The translations under genes and the position numbers were made by a program. Below, piece by piece: positions 16,800 to 25,918 of a DNA stretch of 62,504 nt (the stretch's first letter is position 1; the number at the start of each line of letters is the position of its first letter). Location of the stretch: assembly GCF_003269035.1 (NCBI RefSeq), contig NZ_QLTK01000038.1:1-62504 (forward strand), read 5' to 3'. This DNA is from Paraburkholderia bryophila (GTDB lineage Bacteria; Pseudomonadota; Gammaproteobacteria; Burkholderiales; Burkholderiaceae). The notes beneath the pieces were generated by a model. The model worked only from the letters and a program-made list of their open reading frames with translations, was not told the DNA's origin and did no database searches.

Positions 16800-17660
16800 T
16801 CAGGGCGCGATTGCGTTCGTGACTTCGGCGCTCCAGTAGGGCGGCAACGCCTTATAAGGATTGGAGCCGCCCAGCGAGGTCACGTACACGCCGCCCGCGC
16901 CGTGCGTGCTCGCGTATTGCACGATGCCCGGCATTTGAGCGGCGGTGGCGCTGTACACCATGTGCACGAAGCGGCTCTTCGGATACGCCGCCTGCCAGCT
17001 CAACGGCTCGTATTTCGCGTAAGCCTTGGCGGTGCTTTCGAACACGACGAACGTATCCGCCGTCGGCAAGCTGGCGTAAAGTTCCGGAATGTTGGTACCC
17101 GGATTGGCGGTCACCGAGTAGCTCGCGTTCAGGCCTTTGATGTAGTTGTAGAGCGATTGGTAGTACTGGATGTGAGCGATTTTGCTGTCGTTCGACATCT
17201 CGTCGATAAAGAAGCCATCGACCTTGTACAGCGCCACATACGCATTGATCTCGGCGACGACCGTGGAGAGCGAACGCTTGCCATACGACGTGTGCACATA
17301 GCCGACCACCTTGCCGCCCGCCGCGCGAACCCTGGCCGTCGCGGCCGCGTAGTTCGGATCCGTGGTGGCGCCGGGGCCGTTGTCCGGATTCAGGATGGCG
17401 GTGGTCGAAACCTGATGAGCCGAGGTGACCATGCTGTTCCAGTCGGCCACGCTTTTTGTCGCGTTGAAGTAGGACGGCACCACCAGACCGAGCGCGGCGG
17501 TGGTGCCCGCGAACGCCGTGCCGTGCAGACAACCGGCCAGCATGCAGGCTATCAGCGTGGCGCGTGTCAGCGCCTTGCCGGCGCGTGTCGCGCGGCGGTT
17601 CGTTGCGTTGGATTCCTGAACAGCAACGCCGAGCGTGCCCAACTTCTGGATTCTTTTCAT
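16800..17660 (-). CDS. Spherulin-4/GH135-type hydrolase, probable lipoprotein
   Basis: A 286-residue exported protein of the spherulin-4 family, whose fungal member Sph3 (GH135) cleaves galactosaminogalactan. The beta-barrel segment VDGFFIDEMSND gives the Asp153-Glu154 pair and FVVFESTAKAY gives Glu208, reproducing the spacing of the Sph3 catalytic residues. LAGC at residues 41-44 is a good lipobox, although cleavage at AFA-GT is also possible. The ATG at 17660 follows CAGGAGG. Next to a full pel locus, it most likely trims the GalNAc-rich Pel polymer in the periplasm or at the surface. Its leader contains a probable c-di-GMP riboswitch, so its expression should follow the same signal as Pel production. 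Confidence 0.85.
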   Translation of the reverse strand: MKRIQKLGTLGVAVQESNATNRRATRAGKALTRATLIACMLAGCLHGTAFAGTTAALGLVVPSYFNATKSVADWNSMVTSAHQVSTTAILNPDNGPGATTDPNYAAATARVRAAGGKVVGYVHTSYGKRSLSTVVAEINAYVALYKVDGFFIDEMSNDSKIAHIQYYQSLYNYIKGLNASYSVTANPGTNIPELYASLPTADTFVVFESTAKAYAKYEPLSWQAAYPKSRFVHMVYSATAAQMPGIVQYASTHGAGGVYVTSLGGSNPYKALPPYWSAEVTNAIAP

Positions 17661-17701
17661 CTTGCCTCCTGACCCGGTCTGTCGATGACCGTTGTCGATT
17701 G

Positions 17702-17723
17702 GCCCGCCGCGGTTACGGCGGGC
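17702..17723 (-). promoter_or_regulatory. Stem-loop just downstream of the riboswitch aptamer
   Basis: GCCCGCCG and CGGCGGGC form a perfect 8-bp stem with a 6-base loop. Its 5' arm in the transcript (17716-17723) shares three bases with the 3' end of the aptamer, so the two folds compete. There is no U-tract, which argues against a simple intrinsic terminator; Rho-dependent or translational control is possible. The Shine-Dalgarno of the hydrolase gene is about 30 bases further on. Confidence 0.5.
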
Positions 17724-17796
17724 AACTGGCAAACTCCCCCAAGGAAGTCCCTATAGCTTTGCGTCGCCGGATCACTCCGGGTTTGCCAACTGCGCT
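17721..17796 (-). ncRNA. Probable cyclic-di-GMP-I (GEMM-I) riboswitch aptamer
   Basis: Read on the minus strand, the leader of the spherulin-type gene has the conserved order of GEMM-I elements. GTTGGCAAACC (17780-17790) comes first, then a short stem CCGGA/TCCGG closed by the GNRA tetraloop GTGA (17767-17780). The invariant GACGCAAAGCTA follows (17754-17765), then a GGGACT...GGGGGAG arm and a closing CAGTTGCC (17721-17728). The order and spacing resemble the Geobacter-style members. It would sense c-di-GMP and control the hydrolase mRNA. I matched it by eye to the consensus; a covariance-model search would settle it. Confidence 0.75.
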
Positions 17797-18519
17797 AACG
17801 GCAATGCGGCCGATTCCTTTAGGGAGCCGGCGGATAAATCATCAAGCATGAGAAGCCGCCGCGCCGATCGTGTCTGCGGACACGCCGCCGGGCTTGGCGG
17901 CGCGACCGTACTCAGGGTCTTCCCGATTCATTCGGCATTTTTTATCGGCGGCTGGGGAGTGCGATGGATGAAATCGATTTCCGCCGGGAATGACGACTTT
18001 TGACTTGCCGGGCTCGGCAGTCGACGAAGTTCGCCTTTTGCAAATCGAGGCGAATTAGCTTTTGTAAAAAGATGTTAAAAAATCGGTAAAGCCGATTAGA
18101 AAAAAGAACGATAGTGCAGTTTCCCCCGATTTATTGATATGACCAATTGAACGTTTTCATGGTGACTCGGGTTGAGTGCGGCGTATTCCCAACACATAAA
18201 CCAGGCTTGGCCGGACAGCGCCTTCGACGCGCAATCGTTTGCCTTGAGATTCAAGCAGATGCATTGCGTTGTATTCAGACGCGGGATTGTCAACAATGGC
18301 TGAAGCTAGCTTGAGACGACTCAAGTCATGTGCTATCTTCCACGGCCTTAACAAGAAACAAATACAACAGGCCGGTTTTGCATCCGGCGCAACGCCGGAT
18401 TGGGTTACGTAATTAATGCCAAACAGGCCGGCTCAAAAATCAGCAAGCGGTAATTTTCTCCCTGTGGAGATATCGCCGCTCGTGTTCAGTCAGTAGAGAA
18501 CGGGGAAAAGATTTTGGCT
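17797..18519. other. Divergent regulatory region upstream of pelA
   Basis: About 720 bp with no credible gene separates the riboswitch from pelA. The stretch 18040-18140 is AT-rich and suits promoters. A terminator-like hairpin facing the minus strand is at 18077-18097, and a 7-bp hairpin ATCCGGC/GCCGGAT is at 18381-18399 in the pelA leader. The length suggests binding sites for one or more regulators, none of which I can name. Confidence 0.5.
18077..18097 (-). terminator. Terminator-like hairpin in the pelA upstream region
   Basis: On the minus strand AATCGG and CCGATT pair around a short loop and are followed by TTTTT. No minus-strand gene ends here, so it may close a small RNA or be fortuitous. 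Confidence 0.35.
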
Positions 18520-21288
18520 ATGAAGAAGCGGACCGGGACACGGGCCGGCGGGAATTCTCGCAAGGTAGCTGAACGAACCGGCGAACGGTTTCTCCGGCGC
18601 ACCTTGATTGCAGTACTGCTTGGGTCGTGCGTCGTTGCCCCGCTTGGCGTTCACCTCCAGGCCGCGCCATTGCCGTCGGCAGCGGCCGCCACTGGCGTTG
18701 CCACGGCCCCGCCCAATCTCGCTTTCTTCTACGCGGCCAATCCGCCGGTCGGCGAACTGCAGGCGTTCGACGCCGTCGTGGTCGACCCCGCCACGGGATT
18801 CGAGCCGCTCGCTCATCCGCTGCGCCACACAACGTGGATCGCGCGCACTACCGCCGGCCAGTCCGGTGACACCGCCGAAGCGTTTATCACCAGTCAGGTC
18901 GAGCCGTTGTGGCGGCGCGGCTATCGTGGATTCCTGCTTGAAACGCCGGTCGCGATCGCCGCGGCCCCGCGCATTCGCGAGATGCATCCGGATGCGCGAC
19001 TGGTCGCCGGCGGCGCCGACGTCACGCAGGCCGCACTGCCGTATGCGACATCGCTGTACGCGGTGGTCGGAGAGTCGCTCGTCCGCGGACTGGGCGATAG
19101 CGGCCGGCCGAACGAGGTGCCCGAAGCGCAGCGCGCGGAGCGCCTCGCGAAGGCGCGCGCCTTTACCCAGCAGACCGGTGTGCCGGTCGTCTCGGTCGAG
19201 TACTGCGCACGCAACGATCGTCAGTGCGCCCGCGAAACGGCGGCCCGCGTGGTGGCGGCCGGCATGCTGCCGTACGTGACCAGCCGCGCGCGCGACGTGA
19301 TCGGCATCGGCCGGATCGAAGTGTTGCCGCGCAAGATTCTCGTCGTTCAGGACCGCGACACCAGGGAACCGCTCGACTTGAGCGCCGGTGTGCGCGATCT
19401 GGCCACGCCGCTCAATTACATGGGTTACGACGTCGAGTACGCCGATTTCTCGTCGCGTCTGCCGGACAACATTTCGCCGGATCGTTATGCCGGCGTGGTC
19501 GCGTGGATCCAGCGCGGCGCGGCGCCCGATCCCGAAGCCTGGCAACGCTGGGTCGCTGCCCGTATCACGGACCATGTGCCGATCGCGTTTCTCGGCCAGT
19601 TCGGTTTCGACGCCGCCGGTTCGGGCGGCGCTGCGCTCGATCTGCAAGACGTGAGCGGCACGCTGGCCGCACCGGTCTCGGTGGTCAAGAGCGATCCCAT
19701 GGTCGGCTTTGAAATCAATCCGAAACCCGAGCCGCGCGATTTACTGGGTGTGCGCGTCGGATCTCGCAGCCAGTCGCTGCTGCGCATCTCGGCCAATGGC
19801 GTGCTGGTCGACCAGATCGCGCTTACCCCGTGGGGCGGCTATGCGCTGAGCCCGTACACCGTGGCTTCGCTCGACAGCATCGAGCAGGAACGCTGGGCGA
19901 TTCAGCCGATGGCTTTCATGAAAGCCGCGCTGCATCTGCAAGACCTGCCGTCGCCGAGCGTTACGACCGAAAACGGCCGCCGTCTGTTCATGTCGCATGT
20001 GGACGGTGACGGCTTCGCGTCGCGTGCCGAATTTCCGGGTCCCGATTATTCGGGCGAGGCGCTGTACCAGCAGATTTTCAGCCGCTATAAAGTGCCGATG
20101 ACGCTGTCGGTGATTGAAGGCGAGGTCGGTGCGAAGGGACTGCATGCGGACATCTCGCCGCGTCTCGAGGAAATCGCCCGCAAGATGTTCGCGCTGCCGA
20201 ACGTGGAGATCGGCACGCACACGTATTCGCATCCTTTCCAATGGGAACATGTCGACAACAAGACTGGCGCCCAGGTAGACGTGGGCGGCGGCGATGCGGC
20301 ATTCTCGCTGAATATTCCGGGCTATAAATTCAATATCGACCGTGAGATCACCGGGTCGATCGACTACATCAACTCGCGCCTCGCGCCCCCCGGCAAGAAG
20401 ACCGTGATGCTGCAATGGTCCGGCGATTGCCAGCCGCCCGCGTTCGTCGTGCGCAAGGTGTACGAAGCCGGCGTCTATAACTTCAACGGCGGCGACACCG
20501 TTATCACGAAGTCGGCCAACAGCTGGACCAATATCGCGCCGATCGGCGTCGACAAAGGTCCGGGCGCTTATCAGGTCTATGCACCGAACCAGGACGAGAA
20601 CGTCTACACGAACGACTGGCAAGGCCCGTTCTATGGCTTTTCGCGCGTACTCGAAACGTACGCGATGACTGACCGTCCGCTGCGTTTCAAGCCGATCGAC
20701 GTCTACTACCACATGTACAGCGGCACCAAGGTGGCGTCTTTGCGCGCGCTCGACCAGATCTTCTCGACGGTGCTCAAGCAGCCCGTCATGCCGGTGTATG
20801 TGACCGAGTACATCCGCAAGGTGCTGGACTGGCGCACGTTTGCCGTGGCGAAAGAGGTGGGCCCGCAAGGCGGCTGGGTGGTGCGTGGCGACGGCTCGGT
20901 GCGCGAACTGCATTGGCCGCAGACCGCCAGACCGTCGCTCGACACGGCGCAGGGTGTGACCGGTTTCTCCAACGGTCCGGACGGCACCTATATCCACATC
21001 GACGACGGCAATGCGCGCTTCGCGCTGGGTGGAGCGGCGAGCGTGCCGTATATCGCCGAAGCCAACGGTTTCGTGCGCAATTTCCGTCGTACACCACAGG
21101 GTATGCATTTTGAATTTGCCGGCCATTACTTGCCGTTCGTCAAGCTGGCGAACGCGCAGTCGTGCCGGATCAGCATCAACAACCAGCCGGTCGCGGCGCG
21201 TCGCGACGGCGAGTTCCTGCGTTTCGACACGCCAGCCGATATCGGCACGAAACTGAACTATCTGTCAGTCGAGGCCGCCTGTGGTTGA
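18520..21288 (+). CDS. pelA: PelA: Pel polysaccharide deacetylase with degenerate hydrolase domain
   Basis: A 922-residue periplasmic protein that deacetylates Pel during export. The C-terminal half has the deacetylase metal motif HVDGDGF (Asp495, Asp497) and HTYSH (His567, His571). The N-terminal part starts NLAFFYAANPPVGELQAFD like PelA hydrolase domains, but is shortened: the Asp of the FxLDT motif is Glu141 in GFLLETPVA, the YVSVGE and NRGFE segments are absent, and only the second Glu (GESLVRGL, Glu185) is kept. It is therefore probably inactive as a hydrolase. ATG at 18520 is preferred over TTG at 18514. The stop overlaps pelB by eight bases. Confidence 0.92.
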   Translation: MKKRTGTRAGGNSRKVAERTGERFLRRTLIAVLLGSCVVAPLGVHLQAAPLPSAAAATGVATAPPNLAFFYAANPPVGELQAFDAVVVDPATGFEPLAHPLRHTTWIARTTAGQSGDTAEAFITSQVEPLWRRGYRGFLLETPVAIAAAPRIREMHPDARLVAGGADVTQAALPYATSLYAVVGESLVRGLGDSGRPNEVPEAQRAERLAKARAFTQQTGVPVVSVEYCARNDRQCARETAARVVAAGMLPYVTSRARDVIGIGRIEVLPRKILVVQDRDTREPLDLSAGVRDLATPLNYMGYDVEYADFSSRLPDNISPDRYAGVVAWIQRGAAPDPEAWQRWVAARITDHVPIAFLGQFGFDAAGSGGAALDLQDVSGTLAAPVSVVKSDPMVGFEINPKPEPRDLLGVRVGSRSQSLLRISANGVLVDQIALTPWGGYALSPYTVASLDSIEQERWAIQPMAFMKAALHLQDLPSPSVTTENGRRLFMSHVDGDGFASRAEFPGPDYSGEALYQQIFSRYKVPMTLSVIEGEVGAKGLHADISPRLEEIARKMFALPNVEIGTHTYSHPFQWEHVDNKTGAQVDVGGGDAAFSLNIPGYKFNIDREITGSIDYINSRLAPPGKKTVMLQWSGDCQPPAFVVRKVYEAGVYNFNGGDTVITKSANSWTNIAPIGVDKGPGAYQVYAPNQDENVYTNDWQGPFYGFSRVLETYAMTDRPLRFKPIDVYYHMYSGTKVASLRALDQIFSTVLKQPVMPVYVTEYIRKVLDWRTFAVAKEVGPQGGWVVRGDGSVRELHWPQTARPSLDTAQGVTGFSNGPDGTYIHIDDGNARFALGGAASVPYIAEANGFVRNFRRTPQGMHFEFAGHYLPFVKLANAQSCRISINNQPVAARRDGEFLRFDTPADIGTKLNYLSVEAACG

Positions 21289-24200
21289 TACCCGCCCTCG
21301 CATCGCGCCGACCTGGCTCGTCCTGCTGCTCGCGGGTGTCGTGCTGATGACGCTGTACGTCGTGCATCCGCGCGGTGGTCTGCGCAGCCGGATGACCTCG
21401 ACCGACGCGCCCAGCGACCTGAGCATCGCCTATCTGGAAGCGTGGCTGCGCGTGCAGCCCGACAACACCGAGTTCCTGCAGGTGCTCGGCACGCAATACG
21501 TGCAGCTGGGCCGCAACGAAGACGCACGGCGGATCGCCGTGCGCATGGAGGCCATGCCGTCCGACGCGATGCACCGCGCGGGGCTGTTGCTGCATCTGAC
21601 CGTCGATACGCGCGAGATCTTTGCGTTGCCCGTCGACGACCCGGAGCGCGATGCCGCGCTGGTGCGTCTGCGCGCGCAGCTCGCGAATGCGGCCGCGCTG
21701 TCGTGGTCGACCGCCGACCTGCAAATGTTGGCGGAGATGGCTGCATCGGTGAATGCGCAACAACTCGCGGAGCAACTGTATGCGCGCCTCGCGGTCCAGG
21801 ACCCGGCGCAGCAAACGCGCTGGAATCGCGAGGTAGTGCGCTTCGCGATGTACGGCGGCGACTATCGCGGCGCGGCCGACGGCTGGTTCCGTCTGCAGGC
21901 AGGCGCCGCGACGTTCGACGCGCAGCGCCAGTGCTTTATCGAAGGCATCCGGGCGCTGCAAAGCGGCAATCTGCTCGACGACGCGCTCGCCGCCGCTGAT
22001 CGCCACGGCGCGGCTTTTGCCCACGATCACGAGACGCTGATCGTTTTGCTGAATCTGGCGCGCGCGGCGCATCGTCCGGACCTGGTCGATCGTTACGCGA
22101 AGGCGCTGGCCGGCTATGCGCAGGCTCGGCCGGACGACGGCGGTGCGCTGCGGCTGGTCGCGTTTATCCGCGAGCGCGAGCAGCGGGACGGCTCGCAGCG
22201 GCCGTACGCATATATGGACGGTCCGCAAGCCGGTTCCGGCGCGGTGATGCGGATCGGTACGCACGGCCGGGGCGATGTGCACGTCGTGCGGGTGGCTGCG
22301 GCGGTGAATGCGACCGGTGCTGCGTCCGTTGCGGCGGCATCGGGCGCGAGCGCGGCATCCGCTGCTCCGGCAGCCGCCGCGTCGGGGACCGACGTCCAGG
22401 GCTTGCTGTATCAGTCTTTCCTCGAATCGAACGATTTGCCGAACGCGCAGCGCGTGGCGACCGAACAGGTCCAGAAGAATCCGGGCTCGGCGGTCTGGGC
22501 CAAACGTCTCGCTCAGGTCGCCGAATGGAATCATGCGTCGCCGCTCGCCTTGCAGATGTGGCTCGCCTATTCGCAGCTCACGCAGGATCCGGACGGCTGG
22601 AAAAACGTGATGCGTCTCGCGCCGATGCTGAACGACGACAACGCCTATCTGGCGGCGTTGATTCAGGCGTCCAATGCGGCGCCCGGCGATCTCAAGCTGC
22701 TCGATTCCGTGGTCGCGACCTATGAACGTCTCGGTCGTCCTGACGACGCGCTGGCTTTCCTGCGCGGCCGTCAACACAATTCTCCGGCCGAAGCGATCGA
22801 TTCCCGGCTGGGGTTGCTCGCCGAGCGCTCCGGTCACGACGACGAAGCACTGACGTACTACCGCAAGCTGAACCAGCTCTATCCGGACAATACGCAATAC
22901 GCGCTGCACACGGCGAGCATGTTGTATCGTCACGGCGACTACAAGGGTGCGCTCGACGCACTCCTCGCGGCACGCAAGGGCGCGAAAGACGACGACGTGC
23001 TGTTCTGGCGCAATGCCGCGCAACTCGCCCGTCTGCTGCAACGCGACGACATGGCGAACGACGCGTACAAGCATCTGTTGGCAAGCAATCAGGCGACACC
23101 CGAAGACCTGAGCGCGATGACGTACTTCTACGACGCGTATCCGGTCGATGCGGCTCGCACGTCCGAGCTGCAATTCCGTCGCGACCAGTCGCCACTCGCG
23201 CTGCAGGCGGCGATTCACTATTACACCATCGCGGAGCAGTTCGATCGCGTCGCGCAGTTGCTGGCAAGCCTGTCGCCCGCGCAAGTGAGCGCGGCCGAAC
23301 GCGATCCGGCTTTCCTGCAGGCACGGGCCGAATATTATCTCGAGGTCGACCGTCCATACGACGCGCTGCACGACCTGCAGGCCGCCGTGAAGCTGCCTGG
23401 CGCCTCGCTTGAGTTGCGCGCCGCGTTGCTGTGGACGCTGGTCGACTACGGCAACGGAGCGCAATTGCGCGACGCGGTGGCCCAGTGGCGCGACGCGCCC
23501 GCCCAGGCACCCGCCTTGTGGGGGCCGCTGGCCGCCGCGCAGATGCGTCTGAACCGTCCGGAAGCGGCGCTCAGGTATCTGCGCCTGCAGTCGGCCTCCA
23601 TGTCGCGCGATCCGCTCTGGCAACTGACCTACGCGGAAGCGCAGGAGATGGCCGGTCGCACCGATCTCGCCTGGTCGATCCGGCGCAACGTCTGGCGCCA
23701 GATGCAGAAGGACGGGGCCGACATCCGCGCCAACAACGCGGCAGGGCAGGTTGCGTTGCGCACGCGGACGTCGCAGGGCGCGGACGTGCGTGAGCAGTTG
23801 CTCGGCCGCCGCGTAACGCTTGCCTCGATCTTCGCCAACGGGGATGTGTCGAAGGCGTTCCTGACGGATCTGCTCGCGACCGACGCCGGTCGCAACGACC
23901 ACACGGAGGTGCGCCGCACGCTGCTCGGCGATACGCCGGGCCTGCCGCCCGCGCAACTCAAGCCGACCAAAGCCACGGCGGCGCCGGATCAGGCGCGTCT
24001 GACTTCGTCGGTGGCGCGCGACGTGGCGCTGGCCTGGGCCATGTCGCGTGAAGCGAATCCGCTGGCGAAGCGCTGGCTGGCGCGCCAGTACGCGTCCGTG
24101 CTGCTGCAGCCTTCGGAGCAACTGATCGCGATCGCGCTCGCCGACGACGACAAGCCCGCCATGGAGCGTCTGCTGGATCAACAAGGCTCGCACTTGCCGC

Positions 24201-25255
24201 TCTACAACCGGATCGATGCGTCGATCGAGGTCGACCGTCCGGGCGCGGCCGAAGAGCTCTCGTTCCAGGGACTCGAAGGCGCCCCTGACGATCCGGAAAT
24301 GCATAGCCGCTTGCAGGAGACCGCGCTGGGCTGGCCGCAATCGCTCGACGCCACGGTCACGAGCTATGTCGAGCATCCGCTCGACTACATCGAGCAAACG
24401 CTCGCGGGCAGCATCAAGGTTGCCGATCTGTACATGGTCGGCGTGACCGGGGTTCAGCGCTTCCAGCATTCGACCGATACCTCGCAGCTCACCGAGGTCC
24501 CAGCGATCGATCGCTCGGTGGAGTTTTTCGCCCGCCGGCAAACCTACGACACCGCCTTCCAGGTGAGCGCGGGTCGCCGCGAGGCGCTCGACAGCTTCTA
24601 CACCGTCGCGGTGGCCGCGGAGTGGGGCAGAAACTCGCCGCTGTCGTTCGAGCTCAAGGCCGGCCGTAACCAGACGGCGCTGGAATCGCAGGCGCTGCAG
24701 ATCGGTGGCGTGAAGGACAACGTGATCGGCACGGTCACTTATCACGCAACGCAGCACCTGTATGCAACCGGCACGGTCGAAGCCGATCGCTTCTATAGCC
24801 AGGCGCGTCACTACCTGGGCAGCGGTGTGCTGTCGACGGGCGAGATCGGCTATCGGATCCGCACCAACTACCCCGACTACACGATACGGCTGATCGGCGC
24901 GCACGGCGACTACAGCGCCAGCGGCGCGGCCGACGGCCTGATTTCGCGGCTGATTCCGGTGGCCGCGGGTCCCGCCACCGCAGCGTCGTTCGTCCCGCAG
25001 ACGTACTCGCAATACGGGCTTTTCTTCGGTTTCGGCAACGATCTGCTCGAGCAGTACACGCGTGCGTGGCGGCCGTTTCTCGACGTCGGCATGCTGCACG
25101 ACACGCTCCAGGGCTGGGGGCCGGAAGTCAGCCTCGGTCTCGCGGGCACGGTGTTCGGCGGCGACCATGCGGCACTGTTTTTCTCACATCAGCGTGTGTC
25201 GCGTCTGGGCACGCCTGTGACCCAGATCGGCGCGCGGTATAGCTGGTTTTACTGA
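21281..25255 (+). CDS. pelB: PelB: TPR-rich outer-membrane export porin
   Basis: A 1324-residue protein with an N-terminal membrane anchor (TWLVLLLAGVVLMTLYVV), a long periplasmic TPR region (about 50-950) and a C-terminal beta-barrel of about 330 residues ending GARYSWFY. PelB anchors PelA through its TPRs and forms the outer-membrane pore for Pel. A flexible Ala/Ser-rich insert (about residues 345-370) breaks the TPR region. The start is GTG overlapping pelA, giving coupled translation. Length is similar to, slightly longer than, the Pseudomonas protein. Confidence 0.93.
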   Translation: MVDTRPRIAPTWLVLLLAGVVLMTLYVVHPRGGLRSRMTSTDAPSDLSIAYLEAWLRVQPDNTEFLQVLGTQYVQLGRNEDARRIAVRMEAMPSDAMHRAGLLLHLTVDTREIFALPVDDPERDAALVRLRAQLANAAALSWSTADLQMLAEMAASVNAQQLAEQLYARLAVQDPAQQTRWNREVVRFAMYGGDYRGAADGWFRLQAGAATFDAQRQCFIEGIRALQSGNLLDDALAAADRHGAAFAHDHETLIVLLNLARAAHRPDLVDRYAKALAGYAQARPDDGGALRLVAFIREREQRDGSQRPYAYMDGPQAGSGAVMRIGTHGRGDVHVVRVAAAVNATGAASVAAASGASAASAAPAAAASGTDVQGLLYQSFLESNDLPNAQRVATEQVQKNPGSAVWAKRLAQVAEWNHASPLALQMWLAYSQLTQDPDGWKNVMRLAPMLNDDNAYLAALIQASNAAPGDLKLLDSVVATYERLGRPDDALAFLRGRQHNSPAEAIDSRLGLLAERSGHDDEALTYYRKLNQLYPDNTQYALHTASMLYRHGDYKGALDALLAARKGAKDDDVLFWRNAAQLARLLQRDDMANDAYKHLLASNQATPEDLSAMTYFYDAYPVDAARTSELQFRRDQSPLALQAAIHYYTIAEQFDRVAQLLASLSPAQVSAAERDPAFLQARAEYYLEVDRPYDALHDLQAAVKLPGASLELRAALLWTLVDYGNGAQLRDAVAQWRDAPAQAPALWGPLAAAQMRLNRPEAALRYLRLQSASMSRDPLWQLTYAEAQEMAGRTDLAWSIRRNVWRQMQKDGADIRANNAAGQVALRTRTSQGADVREQLLGRRVTLASIFANGDVSKAFLTDLLATDAGRNDHTEVRRTLLGDTPGLPPAQLKPTKATAAPDQARLTSSVARDVALAWAMSREANPLAKRWLARQYASVLLQPSEQLIAIALADDDKPAMERLLDQQGSHLPLYNRIDASIEVDRPGAAEELSFQGLEGAPDDPEMHSRLQETALGWPQSLDATVTSYVEHPLDYIEQTLAGSIKVADLYMVGVTGVQRFQHSTDTSQLTEVPAIDRSVEFFARRQTYDTAFQVSAGRREALDSFYTVAVAAEWGRNSPLSFELKAGRNQTALESQALQIGGVKDNVIGTVTYHATQHLYATGTVEADRFYSQARHYLGSGVLSTGEIGYRIRTNYPDYTIRLIGAHGDYSASGAADGLISRLIPVAAGPATAASFVPQTYSQYGLFFGFGNDLLEQYTRAWRPFLDVGMLHDTLQGWGPEVSLGLAGTVFGGDHAALFFSHQRVSRLGTPVTQIGARYSWFY

Positions 25256-25290
25256 ATCCCGGTTTCGAATCCATCCAAGGAGAATTCTTC

Positions 25291-25842
25291 ATGTACGGCA
25301 TCAAACAATTGGCTCGAACCAGCGCCTGGTGTGTCGCGGCAACCACGCTGGCCCTGATCGTGAGCGCTTGCGGCACGGTGCGTCAAACCTCGGCTCCGAC
25401 GCTCTCGCGCGGCGACAAAGTGGCGGTGGTGTCGATCGCCAACTACACTGAAACGCCCGACGCGGGTCATAGCGCCGAATCGATCGCGGCGAACACGCTG
25501 CGCGCCGGCGGCATTTCGGACGTGCGTATTGCACCGGCCGATGCCAGCCGCAACGCGATGTTCGACACGACGCAACGCGCCGACGGCGACAAGGCGCTCG
25601 ACTGGGCGCGCTCGCAGAATGCCCGTTACGTGTTGTCGGGCGCCGTCGAGGAATGGCGTTACAAGACCGGCGTGGACGGCGAGCCGGTGGTCGGCGTGAC
25701 GTTCGAACTGATCGACGTGTCGAACGGCGCCGTGGTGTGGAGCGCGACCGGTACGCGTACCGGCTGGAGCCGCTCGGGTCTGTCGAGCGTGGCCAGCTCG
25801 CTGATCGCCAAGGTGCTGTCGCCGTTGCAGGCGCGTCAGTAA
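25291..25842 (+). CDS. pelC: PelC: outer-membrane lipoprotein of Pel export
   Basis: A 183-residue lipoprotein with signal peptide and lipobox IVSAC (Cys28). PelC forms a dodecameric ring under the PelB pore that funnels the cationic polymer. Segments such as KVAVVSIANYTE and ARYVLSGAVEEWRYK, with an aromatic in the predicted ring region and a C-terminal helix, fit the family. AAGGAGA lies nine bases before the ATG. It sits between pelB and pelD as in other pel operons. Confidence 0.92.
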   Translation: MYGIKQLARTSAWCVAATTLALIVSACGTVRQTSAPTLSRGDKVAVVSIANYTETPDAGHSAESIAANTLRAGGISDVRIAPADASRNAMFDTTQRADGDKALDWARSQNARYVLSGAVEEWRYKTGVDGEPVVGVTFELIDVSNGAVVWSATGTRTGWSRSGLSSVASSLIAKVLSPLQARQ

Positions 25843-25918
25843 GCTTATCCCCGGGTGGCCGGCTGGCGCGTGAAGCGCGGACCGCGCACCGGAACCCGAT
25901 ACGACAAGTGAAAAGGAA

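Noticed and set aside
17702..17723. Intrinsic terminator after the riboswitch
   Set aside because: The hairpin is strong but has no following U-tract, so it is reported only as a possible expression platform.
18340..18519. Second c-di-GMP riboswitch in the pelA leader
   Set aside because: The leader has hairpins and a GCAAC segment but no GACGCAAAGC core or paired closing element.
21176..25168. Minus-strand open frame of 1330 codons
   Set aside because: Exactly antisense to pelB, which has clear TPR and barrel features; the shadow is Arg/Gln/His-rich with no motif.
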